Assembly: GCF_039538365.1 (NCBI RefSeq)
Contig: NZ_BAABCA010000008.1
Span: 62,001 to 126,000 of the forward strand
Direction: 5' to 3'
Length of the DNA stretch: 64,000 nucleotides
DNA from: Postechiella marina
GTDB lineage: Bacteria; Bacteroidota; Bacteroidia; Flavobacteriales; Flavobacteriaceae
Part shown: positions 33,204 through 42,047 of the stretch, in pieces
How the letters are laid out: every line of letters begins with the position of its first letter
How positions within the stretch are numbered: position 1 is the stretch's first letter
Made by a program: the position numbers and the translations under genes
Notes under the pieces: model-generated
The model's input: the letters and a program-made list of their open reading frames with translations, nothing else
What the model was told of the DNA's origin: nothing
Database searches by the model: none

Positions 33204-34208
33204 ATGTACAATTCGAAGATAATAGGATTAGGGAAATATGTGCCAGATAACGTTGTAACAAACGACGATTTATCTAAAATGATGGACACTAATGACGCTT
33301 GGATACAGGAACGAACAGGGATAAAAGAAAGACGATGGATAAAAGAAGGTACCGAAGATACATCGGCAGTAATGGGTGCAAAAGCAGCCAGAATAGCTAT
33401 AGAACGAGCTGGTTTAACTAAAGACGATATAGATTTTATTGTATTTGCAACATTAAGTCCAGATTATTATTTTCCTGGTTGCGGTGTGCAAATTCAAGAC
33501 ATGCTAGATATGCCAACCATTGGAGCTTTAGATGTAAGAAACCAATGTTCTGGCTTTGTTTATGCCATATCGGTAGCCGATCAGTTTATAAAAACAGGTA
33601 TGTATAAAAACATATTGGTTATTGGTGCAGAGTATCACTCCAACGGGTTAGACAAATCTACACGTGGTAGAGGTGTTACTGTTATTTTTGGCGATGGCGC
33701 AGGAGCTGCAGTTTTATCGAGAGAGGAAGATAATACAAAAGGAATTTTATCTACACACTTACATAGTGAGGGTAAATATGCCGATAAATTAATTGTAGAA
33801 TCGCCAAGTATTGGGCATTGGGTGCCAGAGATTTTAGAATCGAAAGAGGAAGATTTATCGTATTTTCCATACATGGACGGGCAGTTTGTGTTTAAAAATG
33901 CTGTAGTACGTTTTAGTGAAGTGATTATGGAAGGGTTGATGAAAAATGGATTGCAAAAGGAAGATATAGATATGCTAATTCCGCATCAAGCCAATTTACG
34001 TATCGCTCAGTTTATACAAAAGAAGTTTGGTTTAGGTGATGATAAGGTGTTTAATAATATTCAAAAATACGGAAACACCACCGCTGCATCTGTAATTATT
34101 GCTTTAACTGAAGCTTGGGAAGAAGGAAAATTAAAAGAAGGCGACCACCTTGTATTAGCTGCTTTTGGTAGTGGTTTTACTTGGGCAAGTGCCATTATAA
34201 AATGGTAA
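33204..34208 (+). CDS. 3-oxoacyl-ACP synthase III (FabH-like)
   Basis: A 334-aa thiolase-fold condensing enzyme. The catalytic triad is Cys115 (DVRNQCSGFVYA), His261 (IPHQANLRI) and Asn291 (KYGNTTAASV). FabH condenses acetyl- or branched acyl-CoA with malonyl-ACP to start fatty acid synthesis. A second FabH paralogue is common in flavobacteria, and the exact acyl preference is not readable. It is monocistronic, with its own terminator downstream. Confidence 0.94.
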   Translation: MYNSKIIGLGKYVPDNVVTNDDLSKMMDTNDAWIQERTGIKERRWIKEGTEDTSAVMGAKAARIAIERAGLTKDDIDFIVFATLSPDYYFPGCGVQIQDMLDMPTIGALDVRNQCSGFVYAISVADQFIKTGMYKNILVIGAEYHSNGLDKSTRGRGVTVIFGDGAGAAVLSREEDNTKGILSTHLHSEGKYADKLIVESPSIGHWVPEILESKEEDLSYFPYMDGQFVFKNAVVRFSEVIMEGLMKNGLQKEDIDMLIPHQANLRIAQFIQKKFGLGDDKVFNNIQKYGNTTAASVIIALTEAWEEGKLKEGDHLVLAAFGSGFTWASAIIKW

Positions 34209-34534
34209 AAAAAATATAAAAATTAAAAAACCCAAAACGTTAGTTTTGGGTTTTTTTTTGCTATTTATCAATTCGAATTAACACAAATCTAAATTTACTT
34301 ATTAGCTAAATTTAAATATCTACGAATTTTTTTTATGAAAAGTGACTAACTCAAATAATTACAAAATTCGAGGTTTGTTAAAATATAACGTAAAAATTTT
34401 GTTCTTATTGTATTTGTTGTTAATTTTTTATAAAAATCGCAATAATTTTTTCTTTTAGCTATTAGACTTGTAAATAATTAGTACTTTTTAAGACGAATAA
34501 ACGAGAATGGAGAATGATTAGAAATAATATAAAA
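34209..34534 (+). other. AT-rich intergenic region of 326 bases
   Basis: It contains the fabH terminator at 34225-34256 and then about 275 very AT-rich bases without an ORF, repeat or clear promoter that I can recognise. The last part presumably holds the promoter of the CoA-binding gene. Confidence 0.6.
34225..34256 (+). terminator. Terminator after fabH
   Basis: AAAAAACCCAAAAC (34225-34238) pairs with GTTTTGGGTTTTTT (34243-34256), followed by further T residues. Confidence 0.92.
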
Positions 34535-34896
34535 ATGAAAAAAAAACATTAGTATTAGGCGCTTCTTTAAAAGATACAAGGTATTCTAATTACGCTATTC
34601 ATAAATTGGTAGCTAATAAAATAGAAACCGTTGCTTTTGGCTTAAAACAAGGGAGTGTTGCAGGTGTTAATATAGATGTTGAGCTTGTAAATTATAAAGA
34701 TATAAATACAGTAACATTATATTTAAATCCAAAAAGGCAAGAGTCTTACTATAATTACATAATAGCTTTAAAGCCAGAGCGTGTAATTTTTAATCCTGGA
34801 ACAGAAAATCCAGAGTTTTATAAACTATTAAAACAAAATAATATTGCCTTCGAGGTGGCTTGTACTTTAGTGTTGCTTTCTACGAATCAATATTAA
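34535..34896 (+). pseudogene. CoA-binding protein (YccU-like) with a frameshift in a 9-A run
   Basis: The translation from ACA 34546 onward (TLVLGASLKDTRYSNYAIHK, then VALKPE..IFNPGTENPEFYK and VACTLVLL) matches the short CoA-binding Rossmann proteins of about 120 residues. The only sensible start is ATG 34535, followed by nine A and then CATTAG, which puts a stop in that frame. One more A (or two fewer) would restore MKKKTLVLG. The break may be a sequencing error, a real mutation, or be rescued by polymerase slippage on the A run. The end overlaps the convergent symporter gene by 30 bases. Confidence 0.8.
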
Positions 34897-36315
34897 ACCT
34901 AAAAAAGTAAATAAGCCATTAATTATAAGAATTTCAAACCCTATTTGGTAACCGTTTAATAACTCTACAGAATACGCATTTAATAAATAAGATACAATTG
35001 GAGCTATAATGGCAATAATCCAAACGTAATTGTCTTTTAATTGGTTTTTTGTAAAAATGCCAAAGGCAAACAAGCCTAATAATGGTCCGTAAGTATAGCC
35101 TGCAGCTTTAAATAATTCCCAAATAACAGAAACGTCTTTAAAAATAGCATCAAATAAAACAATAACTATAACCAAAAGTACACTGGTTAATACATGTACT
35201 TGTTTTCTAACTTTTTTCTGGCTTGGTTTAGGCTTTTTATCAAGTTCTATAATATCTATACAAAACGATGTTGTAAGCGAGGTTAACGCAGAATCTGCAC
35301 TAGAGTAAGCAGCAGCAATAAGGCCTAGTAAAAAGAAAGCAGATGTTACTATGCCTATTTCGGGTAACATGGCAATAGTAGGAAATAAATTGTCTTTTGT
35401 TGCAGTAATACCATGTTGTTTGGCGTACTGTGTAAGCATTAATCCTAAAGCTAAAAAAAGCATATTTACAAAAACTAAAACTATACTAAAAGAAATCATG
35501 TTTTTTTGAGCTTCTTTAAGGTTTTTACAAGTTAAGTTTTTTTGCATCATATCTTGGTCTAATCCGGTCATGGTAATGGTAATAAACATACCTGCAAGAA
35601 AACTTTTTATAAAATATTGGGCATTATTAACATCGTCAAAGAAAAACACTTTGCTCATGGCATTGTCTTTTACATTGGTGTAAACCTCGGCAATGCTATG
35701 TAAATTTAAAGCAGATGCTAAAAAGATAATAGTTACTATTACAGAAATTAGCATGAATAAAGTTTGTAAGGTGTCGGTAAATATTATGGTTTTTATACCG
35801 CCTTTAAAGGTGTAAAGCCAAATTAAGGCAATGGTTATAATTACGGTTACAGTAAATGGTATTTGGTATTGGTCAAAAATTAAAAGCTGTAATACTTTAG
35901 CAACCAAAAATAGTCTAAATGCAGCACCAACGGTTCTAGAAATTAAAAATGCAATAGCGCCTGTTTTGTAACTCGTTTTACCAAATCGGTCTTTTAAATA
36001 GGTGTATATAGAGGTTAAGTTAAGACGGTAATATATAGGTAATAGTACGTAGGCGATAACTAGGTATCCAAAAAAATACCCAAATACAACTTGCATGTAT
36101 CCAAATTGTTTTGTCTCTACAGCTCCAGGAACCGATATAAAAGTAACACCAGATAAAGAGGCGCCAATCATGCCAAAAGCAACAAGATACCATGGAGCCG
36201 ATTTATTGGCTTTAAAAAAAGCATCGTTAGAGTCTTCTTTACCAGTAAGATAAGAGATTAAAATTAAAACCCCAAAATAGCCAAGTATTAGTAATAGAAT
36301 TTGTATTGCACTCAT
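34867..36315 (-). CDS. Sodium:solute symporter (SSS family)
   Basis: A 482-aa inner-membrane transporter with about 13 hydrophobic helices and the SSS signatures GASLSGVTFISVPGAV and AAYSSADSALTSLTTSF. Substrates in this family include sugars, amino acids and sialic acid, and none is indicated here. ATG 36315 (MSAIQILLLIL) is preferred over a Met 12 codons upstream, as it begins directly at the first helix. Confidence 0.93.
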   Translation of the reverse strand: MSAIQILLLILGYFGVLILISYLTGKEDSNDAFFKANKSAPWYLVAFGMIGASLSGVTFISVPGAVETKQFGYMQVVFGYFFGYLVIAYVLLPIYYRLNLTSIYTYLKDRFGKTSYKTGAIAFLISRTVGAAFRLFLVAKVLQLLIFDQYQIPFTVTVIITIALIWLYTFKGGIKTIIFTDTLQTLFMLISVIVTIIFLASALNLHSIAEVYTNVKDNAMSKVFFFDDVNNAQYFIKSFLAGMFITITMTGLDQDMMQKNLTCKNLKEAQKNMISFSIVLVFVNMLFLALGLMLTQYAKQHGITATKDNLFPTIAMLPEIGIVTSAFFLLGLIAAAYSSADSALTSLTTSFCIDIIELDKKPKPSQKKVRKQVHVLTSVLLVIVIVLFDAIFKDVSVIWELFKAAGYTYGPLLGLFAFGIFTKNQLKDNYVWIIAIIAPIVSYLLNAYSVELLNGYQIGFEILIINGLFTFLGLILIRRKQH

Positions 36316-36442
36316 AAAAAGGTTGTTAAATTTAAGGTTTTGAAAGTACAAAGAATAACTTTAAACTTTATTGGTTAAAATCGATATTTAAAAGTGTCTT
36401 GTAAAATTAGCGAAATTCAAGGCGAAACAGTAATTTTGCAAT

Positions 36443-37060
36443 ATGGAATTTTCTTCTAAATTATTAGAAAGAGCGGTTAACGAAATGTCGCAATTACCAG
36501 GAATAGGTAAGCGCACTGCCTTGCGTTTGGTATTGCATATGCTAAGACAACCCAAAGAGCAAACTTTGGCATTATCAGAAAGCTTGCATGCTATGCGTAA
36601 CGATGTAAAATTCTGTAAGTCTTGTAATAATATAAGCGATGTAGAAATTTGCGAAATATGTTCGAGTGCCAATAGAAACGAAGAAATTATTTGTGTAGTA
36701 GAAGACATTAGAGATGTTATGGCTATAGAGAGTACAAGCTCGTTTAAAGGGTTGTATCATGTTTTAGGTGGAAAAATATCGCCAATGGATGGTATTGGGC
36801 CTCACGATTTAACTATAGATTCTCTTGTAGAAAAAGTTAAAAAAGGTGTAATAAAAGAGCTTATTTTTGCGTTAAGTTCTACCATGGAAGGAGATACTAC
36901 TAATTTTTATATATACAAGCAAATTCAAGATTATAATGTTGTAACCTCTACAATAGCAAGAGGTATTTCTGTTGGAGACGAGTTGGAATATGCAGACGAG
37001 ATTACCTTAGGGCGTAGTATAGTTAATAGAATTCCTTTTGAATCTGCGTTAAAATTATAG
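36443..37060 (+). CDS. recR: Recombination protein RecR
   Basis: A 205-aa protein acting with RecF/RecO to load RecA at gaps. The helix-hairpin-helix is SQLPGIGKRTALRLVLHML. The zinc finger is CKSCNNISDVEICEIC (four Cys). The Toprim domain has CVVEDIRDVMAIE and LGGKISPMDGIGP. Length and order are standard. The glycosyltransferase gene follows after 7 bases. Confidence 0.98.
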   Translation: MEFSSKLLERAVNEMSQLPGIGKRTALRLVLHMLRQPKEQTLALSESLHAMRNDVKFCKSCNNISDVEICEICSSANRNEEIICVVEDIRDVMAIESTSSFKGLYHVLGGKISPMDGIGPHDLTIDSLVEKVKKGVIKELIFALSSTMEGDTTNFYIYKQIQDYNVVTSTIARGISVGDELEYADEITLGRSIVNRIPFESALKL

Positions 37061-37067
37061 TTATAGT

Positions 37068-38168
37068 TTGAAGCTTTCAATAATCATCTTAAATTATAAC
37101 GTGCGTTACTTTTTAGAGCTTTGTCTAAACAGTGTGCAGGCAGCTATTTCTAATATTGATGCAGAAATAATTGTTGTCGATAATAATTCTGAAGACGACA
37201 GTTGTGCTATGGTAAAACGTAAGTTTCCAGATGTAAAACTTATTGAGAATAAAACAAATTTTGGTTTTTCTAAAGGAAATAATATAGGTTTTAATGTTGC
37301 AAAGGGAGAATACTTGTGCATATTAAACCCAGACACAGTAGTTGCAGAAGATGCTTTTATAAAATTATTACAATTTGCAGAAACCAAAGATAATTTAGGA
37401 ATTATTGGATGTAAACTTATAGATGGTGTTGGTGCTTTTTTACCAGAAAGTAAACGTAAAATACCATATGTTAAGGCTGCTTTATTAAAGCTAGTAGGTA
37501 ATTCTAAATACTATTATGCAAATTATTTACAAGAAGACGAAACAGGAAGTGTAGATGTTCTAGTAGGTGCTTTTATGATTATAAAAAGTAGTGTGTACAA
37601 AGAAATGCAGGGCTTTGACGAAGATTATTTTATGTACGGAGAAGATATCGATTTATCTTACAAAGTACTAAAAGCGGGTTATAATAATTTTTATTTTGCT
37701 AATACAACCGTAATACACTATAAAGGCGAAAGTACGTTGCGAGATAAAAACTATGCAAGACGCTTTTATGGAGCAATGCAAATTTTTTACAAAAAGCACT
37801 TTAAGAAAAATATTGTTTTCGATTTGTTAGTGTGGTTTGGCGTAAAAATGGTTTATGTGTTTAGAAGTACGCCTAAAGCAAGGCATAAAAAAGTTGCTAA
37901 ATATATTTTTGTTTCAGATAAGAGAAATGAGCAATTAGAACGAGTTTTAACAAAAAAAACAATTTTAGATTTAGAGTTTAATCAGGTTAGTTTGCATGAC
38001 GAGGTTATTTTAGATGCTAATTATTTAAGTTATAAAAGTATCATTGAGATAGTAGAACGTTTAAGAAAAAAACACTCAGTTACATTTAAAATTTTACCAA
38101 AAGGAGCTAATTTTATTGTTGGAAGCGACAATTCTATCACTAGAGGAGAGGTTGTTGAGTGGGAATAG
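37068..38168 (+). CDS. Glycosyltransferase family 2
   Basis: A 366-aa GT-A fold enzyme that transfers a sugar from a nucleotide donor, probably in surface polysaccharide synthesis. Motifs are SIIILNYNVRYFLELCLNSV, EIIVVDNNSEDDS, the DxD-like CILNPDTVV, and the rhamnosyltransferase-type DEDYFMYGEDIDLSYKVLKA. The start is TTG at 37068 because no ATG exists in the right place. It is co-transcribed with recR. The C-terminal 90 residues are specific to this subfamily. Confidence 0.92.
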   Translation: MKLSIIILNYNVRYFLELCLNSVQAAISNIDAEIIVVDNNSEDDSCAMVKRKFPDVKLIENKTNFGFSKGNNIGFNVAKGEYLCILNPDTVVAEDAFIKLLQFAETKDNLGIIGCKLIDGVGAFLPESKRKIPYVKAALLKLVGNSKYYYANYLQEDETGSVDVLVGAFMIIKSSVYKEMQGFDEDYFMYGEDIDLSYKVLKAGYNNFYFANTTVIHYKGESTLRDKNYARRFYGAMQIFYKKHFKKNIVFDLLVWFGVKMVYVFRSTPKARHKKVAKYIFVSDKRNEQLERVLTKKTILDLEFNQVSLHDEVILDANYLSYKSIIEIVERLRKKHSVTFKILPKGANFIVGSDNSITRGEVVEWE

Positions 38169-38257
38169 GTTTTTTTATTAGGGATAATTCAGAATTAATA
38201 ATGTTTTTTTATTAATTTTGCATCAGATTTAAAAAATAAGAGGATTACATTATAGAT

Positions 38258-39589
38258 ATGGCAAAATTTGAGCTTACATTACCAAAAATGGGAGAGAGTG
38301 TTGCAGAAGCAACAATAACTTCGTGGTTAAAAGAAGTTGGAGATACTATCGATTTAGATGACGCTGTTTTAGAAATAGCAACAGATAAAGTAGATAGCGA
38401 AGTGCCTAGTGAGGTAGAGGGTGTTTTAGTAGAACGCTTATTTAATGTAGATGATGTAGTACAAGTAGGCCAGGTTTTAGCAATAATAGAAACAGAATCT
38501 GATGTTAAAGTTAAAACAACCCCAGAACCTATAGTTGTAAAAGAAGAAGCAAATGTTAAGGCTGTTGCAACTCAAGTAACAGATACTATTCAAATAGTAA
38601 AAGATTCAATAACTCCTGTGGTATCTACCCAAGATCGTTTTTACTCGCCATTAGTTAAAAATATAGCTAAACAAGAGGGGATTTCTCAAGACGAATTAGA
38701 TGGTATTACTGGTACCGGAAAAGAAGGTCGTGTTACTAAAAACGATATTAAAGCGTATATAGAAAATAGAGTAGTTGGAGCGCAAAGTGCTACTGTGAAA
38801 CCTGTAGCTGCAGCGCCAGTTAAACCTGTTGCAAAAACAGAAAAAACTAAAGCAGAATCTGCTCCTGTGGTTTCTAATGGTGAAGATGAAATAATAGAAA
38901 TGACTAGAATGGGAAAACTTATTTCTCATCATATGGTAGAGTCTATTCAAAATTCGGCACACGTACAAAGTTTTATTGAAGCAGATGTAACTAAAATTTG
39001 GAACTGGAGAAAGAAGGTAAAAGAAGGGTTTATGAAGCGCGAAGGCGAAAACCTAACATTTACACCAATATTTATGGAGGCTATAGCTAAGGCTTTACGC
39101 GATTACCCAATGATGAATATTTCGCTTCAAGGTGATAAAATAATAAAAAAGAAAAACATAAATCTTGGTATGGCAGCTGCTTTACCAGATGGTAACTTAA
39201 TTGTGCCTGTTATAAAAAATGCAGATCAACTTAACTTGGTTGGTATGACAAAGCAGGTAAACGATTTAGCTAAAAGAGCACGTTTAAATCAATTAAAACC
39301 AGACGATATTCAAGGCGGAACATACACGGTAACTAATGTAGGTACTTTTGGCAGTATAATGGGTACACCAATTATAAACCAGCCACAGGTGGGTATTTTA
39401 GCTTTAGGTGCAATAAGAAAAGTGCCTGCTGTTATAGAAACTCCAGAGGGCGATTTTATAGGTATTCGCTACAAAATGTTTTTATCTCACTCTTACGACC
39501 ATCGTGTTGTTAATGGTGCTTTAGGTGGTATGTTTGTAAAAGCAGTAACAGATTATTTAGAAGCTTGGGATAGCGACCGCGAAATATAA
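38258..39589 (+). CDS. 2-oxoacid dehydrogenase E2 component (dihydrolipoamide acyltransferase)
   Basis: A 443-aa E2. The lipoyl domain has ATDKVDSEVPS (lipoylated Lys near residue 44), and the E3-binding domain is at about 130-170 (SPLVKNIAKQEGISQDELDG). The acyltransferase domain follows after an Ala/Pro-rich linker. The active-site motif is HRVVNG (H415, N419) where E2 enzymes usually have HRxxDG. It probably belongs to the branched-chain or a generic 2-oxoacid dehydrogenase; no E1 gene is adjacent. Confidence 0.94.
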   Translation: MAKFELTLPKMGESVAEATITSWLKEVGDTIDLDDAVLEIATDKVDSEVPSEVEGVLVERLFNVDDVVQVGQVLAIIETESDVKVKTTPEPIVVKEEANVKAVATQVTDTIQIVKDSITPVVSTQDRFYSPLVKNIAKQEGISQDELDGITGTGKEGRVTKNDIKAYIENRVVGAQSATVKPVAAAPVKPVAKTEKTKAESAPVVSNGEDEIIEMTRMGKLISHHMVESIQNSAHVQSFIEADVTKIWNWRKKVKEGFMKREGENLTFTPIFMEAIAKALRDYPMMNISLQGDKIIKKKNINLGMAAALPDGNLIVPVIKNADQLNLVGMTKQVNDLAKRARLNQLKPDDIQGGTYTVTNVGTFGSIMGTPIINQPQVGILALGAIRKVPAVIETPEGDFIGIRYKMFLSHSYDHRVVNGALGGMFVKAVTDYLEAWDSDREI

Positions 39590-39592
39590 GGC

Positions 39593-40243
39593 TTACTCCA
39601 TATATTGTTTTAACACATTAAAAAGTACTTCTTTATTGGTAATATTGCGGTAAATGTCTTGTTTTATTTGAATATCAAAAACATCTAGCGCAGTATTGTT
39701 ATAAGGTTTGCCAGATTTTTTTAACAAGGCTATAAGTTCGCTGCTGTTTTTTTTAACATGTTTTGTGTTGTAAGCTATTTTATATTTATCAAACAATGCT
39801 TTTGCTTCATTACAAAACTCACAATTGTTAGATTCGAATATGGTAATTTTTGTTGTTTTTAAAGCACTATCAAAATTTATTTGAAAATCGTCGTCATCCT
39901 TTCTAAAACTTAAATTCTGGCTTACTTCGTTTACTATAAACTGCTTTTTGTATTCGTTAGGTTTGCCAGTCAGTTTTATAAGAGTAAGTAAATGTGTTTC
40001 GCTATTAGGAGCCACGGTTGTTAAAACAGGTCTATTGCTTGTTCTCCTGTAATTATCTGTGCTTACTCGTAAAAAAACAACGTAACTTGTAGAGTCTTCA
40101 TTTTTTGCAAAAAGCTCAAGTCTTTTTCCATTTTGCTTTTCTATTAATGTTACATTTTTATGAGTTTTTTTTTGAGAAAAACATAAAAAAGAAAACATAA
40201 AAAATGTAAGTAAAATAAAACGATATTTAAAGTTTGAATTCAT
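39593..40243 (-). CDS. Exported glutaredoxin-like protein
   Basis: A 216-aa protein with an N-terminal signal (FILLTFFMFSFLCFS). A beta-rich middle (residues 25-120) is followed by a glutaredoxin-like domain with the CEFC active site (FESNNCEFCNEAKALFDKYK) and the KPYNNTALDVFD segment. It probably handles thiol-disulfide exchange in the periplasm. It converges on the E2 gene with a 3-base gap. Confidence 0.83.
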   Translation of the reverse strand: MNSNFKYRFILLTFFMFSFLCFSQKKTHKNVTLIEKQNGKRLELFAKNEDSTSYVVFLRVSTDNYRRTSNRPVLTTVAPNSETHLLTLIKLTGKPNEYKKQFIVNEVSQNLSFRKDDDDFQINFDSALKTTKITIFESNNCEFCNEAKALFDKYKIAYNTKHVKKNSSELIALLKKSGKPYNNTALDVFDIQIKQDIYRNITNKEVLFNVLKQYME

Positions 40244-40249
40244 AGTCGA

Positions 40250-40283
40250 TTGTAAAATTAATAAATTTAAAGAAGTATATTTG
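40250..40283 (+). promoter_or_regulatory. Promoter upstream of the 40309 gene
   Basis: TTG at 40250-40252 and TATATTTG at 40276-40283 with a 23-base spacer. The -7 box is a perfect match; the spacing is at the long end. Confidence 0.5.
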
Positions 40284-40308
40284 TTTTAAATAAATTATTA
40301 AAAGCCTT

Positions 40309-41079
40309 GTGAGTTTGTTAAAAGTTATAGCCTTTTTCTTGTTTTCTTCAAGTATATATGCTCAAGTAGATACCTTGTATTATAGTGTTGAAGGACATCA
40401 AGTTAATAAAATGGTGTATAATGCTAAAGTAAAAACAAATTTCTATCATGGTGTAAGATATACTACAGATACTCTTGTAGTAGAAAAAATTGTGCCAAAT
40501 TATTATTACGATAAATTAAATGTAGTAACTAAGTCGCAGTTGTGTAAGTTATTTTTTTCTAGATATAATATAGATACAACTAAAACTCTATCTATTCGCT
40601 ATGTAGATACTTTAAGAAGTAAAGACGAACTGCCAGATAAAAATCTAATGGTTATTAAAGATAGCCTTGGTCATGTTTTAGAGTCGCACAGCTCTTCTAC
40701 TAATGTGTTTCATTTAAAAAGTATAAAATCAAAAGGTTATCGTTGCTTTACACCAAGCTATAAAACCTATGTTAAAAGTTATAAATCTTGGTATAAAAAG
40801 CACAAAAAGTTTAAAAAAGTAGTGCCTTTAGTGTTTTACGGGTATAATAGCGGTGTAAGTTCAGAGATAGAAGATGTTAACTTTTATAAAGATTATGGTA
40901 AATTAATAAAGAAGCTTTTTAAATACGAAGATCGAAATTTTGCACATTTAATTATTAAGCCAAGTGGAGAGTTTTATATTAGATATGGTTTTGATGAGAT
41001 TTCGTTTAAAAGTTTATTTGATGATGATGCATGGACCATGAATAGAAATGCATTTCTAAAAGAAAAATTAAAATATTAA
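40309..41079 (+). CDS. Exported hypothetical protein
   Basis: A 256-aa protein starting at GTG, with a short signal peptide (VIAFFLFSSSIYAQ). It is rich in Lys and Tyr (YKTYVKSYKSWYKKHKKFKK) with no recognised domain. It lies 8 bases before the DnaQ-like exonuclease gene, so they may share a transcript, although one is exported and the other cytoplasmic. Function is unknown. Confidence 0.75.
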   Translation: MSLLKVIAFFLFSSSIYAQVDTLYYSVEGHQVNKMVYNAKVKTNFYHGVRYTTDTLVVEKIVPNYYYDKLNVVTKSQLCKLFFSRYNIDTTKTLSIRYVDTLRSKDELPDKNLMVIKDSLGHVLESHSSSTNVFHLKSIKSKGYRCFTPSYKTYVKSYKSWYKKHKKFKKVVPLVFYGYNSGVSSEIEDVNFYKDYGKLIKKLFKYEDRNFAHLIIKPSGEFYIRYGFDEISFKSLFDDDAWTMNRNAFLKEKLKY

Positions 41080-41087
41080 AAATACAT

Positions 41088-41864
41088 ATGCAACTTAATT
41101 TAAGCAAGCCTATCTGTTTTTTCGATCTAGAAACTACAGGTGTTAGTATTACTAAAGACAGAATTGTAGAAATATCAATACTTAAAGTTTTTCCTGACGG
41201 AAAGGAAGAAAGTAAAACTTGGTTGGTTAACCCAGAAATGGTTATACCAGCAGAGGTTGTAGAAATTCATGGCATAAGCAACGAAGATGTTGCTGATAAG
41301 CCAACATTTAAAGCGCTTGCTAAAGAAATTTATAATTTAATAAAGGACTCAGACTTGGGTGGTTTTAATTCTAACCGTTTTGATATTCCGTTGTTAGCAG
41401 AAGAAATGCTGCGGGCAGATATTGATTTTGATATGAAGAGTAGGTTGGCGGTAGATGTACAAACCATATTTCATAAAATGGAACAACGTACCTTGGTTGC
41501 TGCTTATAAATTTTATTGCGATAAAAATTTAGAAGGTGCGCATAGTGCTGCAGCCGATACTAAGGCTACTTACGAAGTACTAAAAGCACAAATAGATAAG
41601 TACGACGAGATTGAAAACGACACCAAGTTTTTAGCCGATTTTAGTTCTAGAAAAAAGTTTGCAGATTTTGCAGGTTTTATTGCTTTTGATGAAAACGGAT
41701 TAGAGTGTTTTTCTTTTGGTAAGCATAAAGGTAAATTGGTAACCGAAGTTTTAGAAAAAGAACCTGGTTATTTTGGATGGTTGCTAAATGCAGATTTCCC
41801 TTTGTATACTAAAAAGGTATTAACAGCTATTAAACTGCGAAGCTTAAATAATAAATTAGGATAG
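41088..41864 (+). CDS. DnaQ-like 3'-5' exonuclease
   Basis: A 258-aa DEDDh exonuclease. Exo I is FFDLETTGVS (D, E), Exo II is around GFNSNRFDIPLL, and Exo III is AHSAAADTKAT (H, D). The C-terminal 60 residues (CFSFGKHKGKLVTEVLEKEP, GYFGWLLNADFP) form a small domain seen in ExoX-like enzymes (DUF3820-type). It may act in repair or RNA/DNA trimming and is not the polymerase epsilon subunit by architecture. Confidence 0.9.
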   Translation: MQLNLSKPICFFDLETTGVSITKDRIVEISILKVFPDGKEESKTWLVNPEMVIPAEVVEIHGISNEDVADKPTFKALAKEIYNLIKDSDLGGFNSNRFDIPLLAEEMLRADIDFDMKSRLAVDVQTIFHKMEQRTLVAAYKFYCDKNLEGAHSAAADTKATYEVLKAQIDKYDEIENDTKFLADFSSRKKFADFAGFIAFDENGLECFSFGKHKGKLVTEVLEKEPGYFGWLLNADFPLYTKKVLTAIKLRSLNNKLG

Positions 41865-41945
41865 GCATAAGATTTAAGCACTAGCTAGTTGTTTTGCGGG
41901 TATGCTTTTACTTTTGTTTTAATACTAGCCATTGCAAACTATAAT

Positions 41946-42027
41946 GCGTTAGGGATTGATGCGACATCCTTTTTTGTTATTAAAAACAAAAAAGATATAG
42001 CGGAAAGCCCGACCCTTGAGGTAACGC
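41946..42027. repeat. REP-like palindromic element upstream of the FAH gene
   Basis: Outer arms GCGTTA (41946-41951) and TAACGC (42022-42027). The inner perfect stem is CTTTTTTGTT (41969-41978) with AACAAAAAAG (41985-41994). The flanks GGGATTGATGCG, GATATAGCGG and AAAGCCCGACCC are, from memory, widely repeated in Bacteroidota genomes. It ends 20 bases before the FAH start codon and is read through by a spurious upstream extension of that frame. Confidence 0.7.
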
Positions 42028-42047
42028 ACAAATTAAAACTTATAGAT

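Noticed and set aside
41889..42047. Upstream extension of the FAH-family gene by 53 codons
   Set aside because: The extra codons translate the REP-like palindrome and lack family similarity; the family start is ATG 42048.
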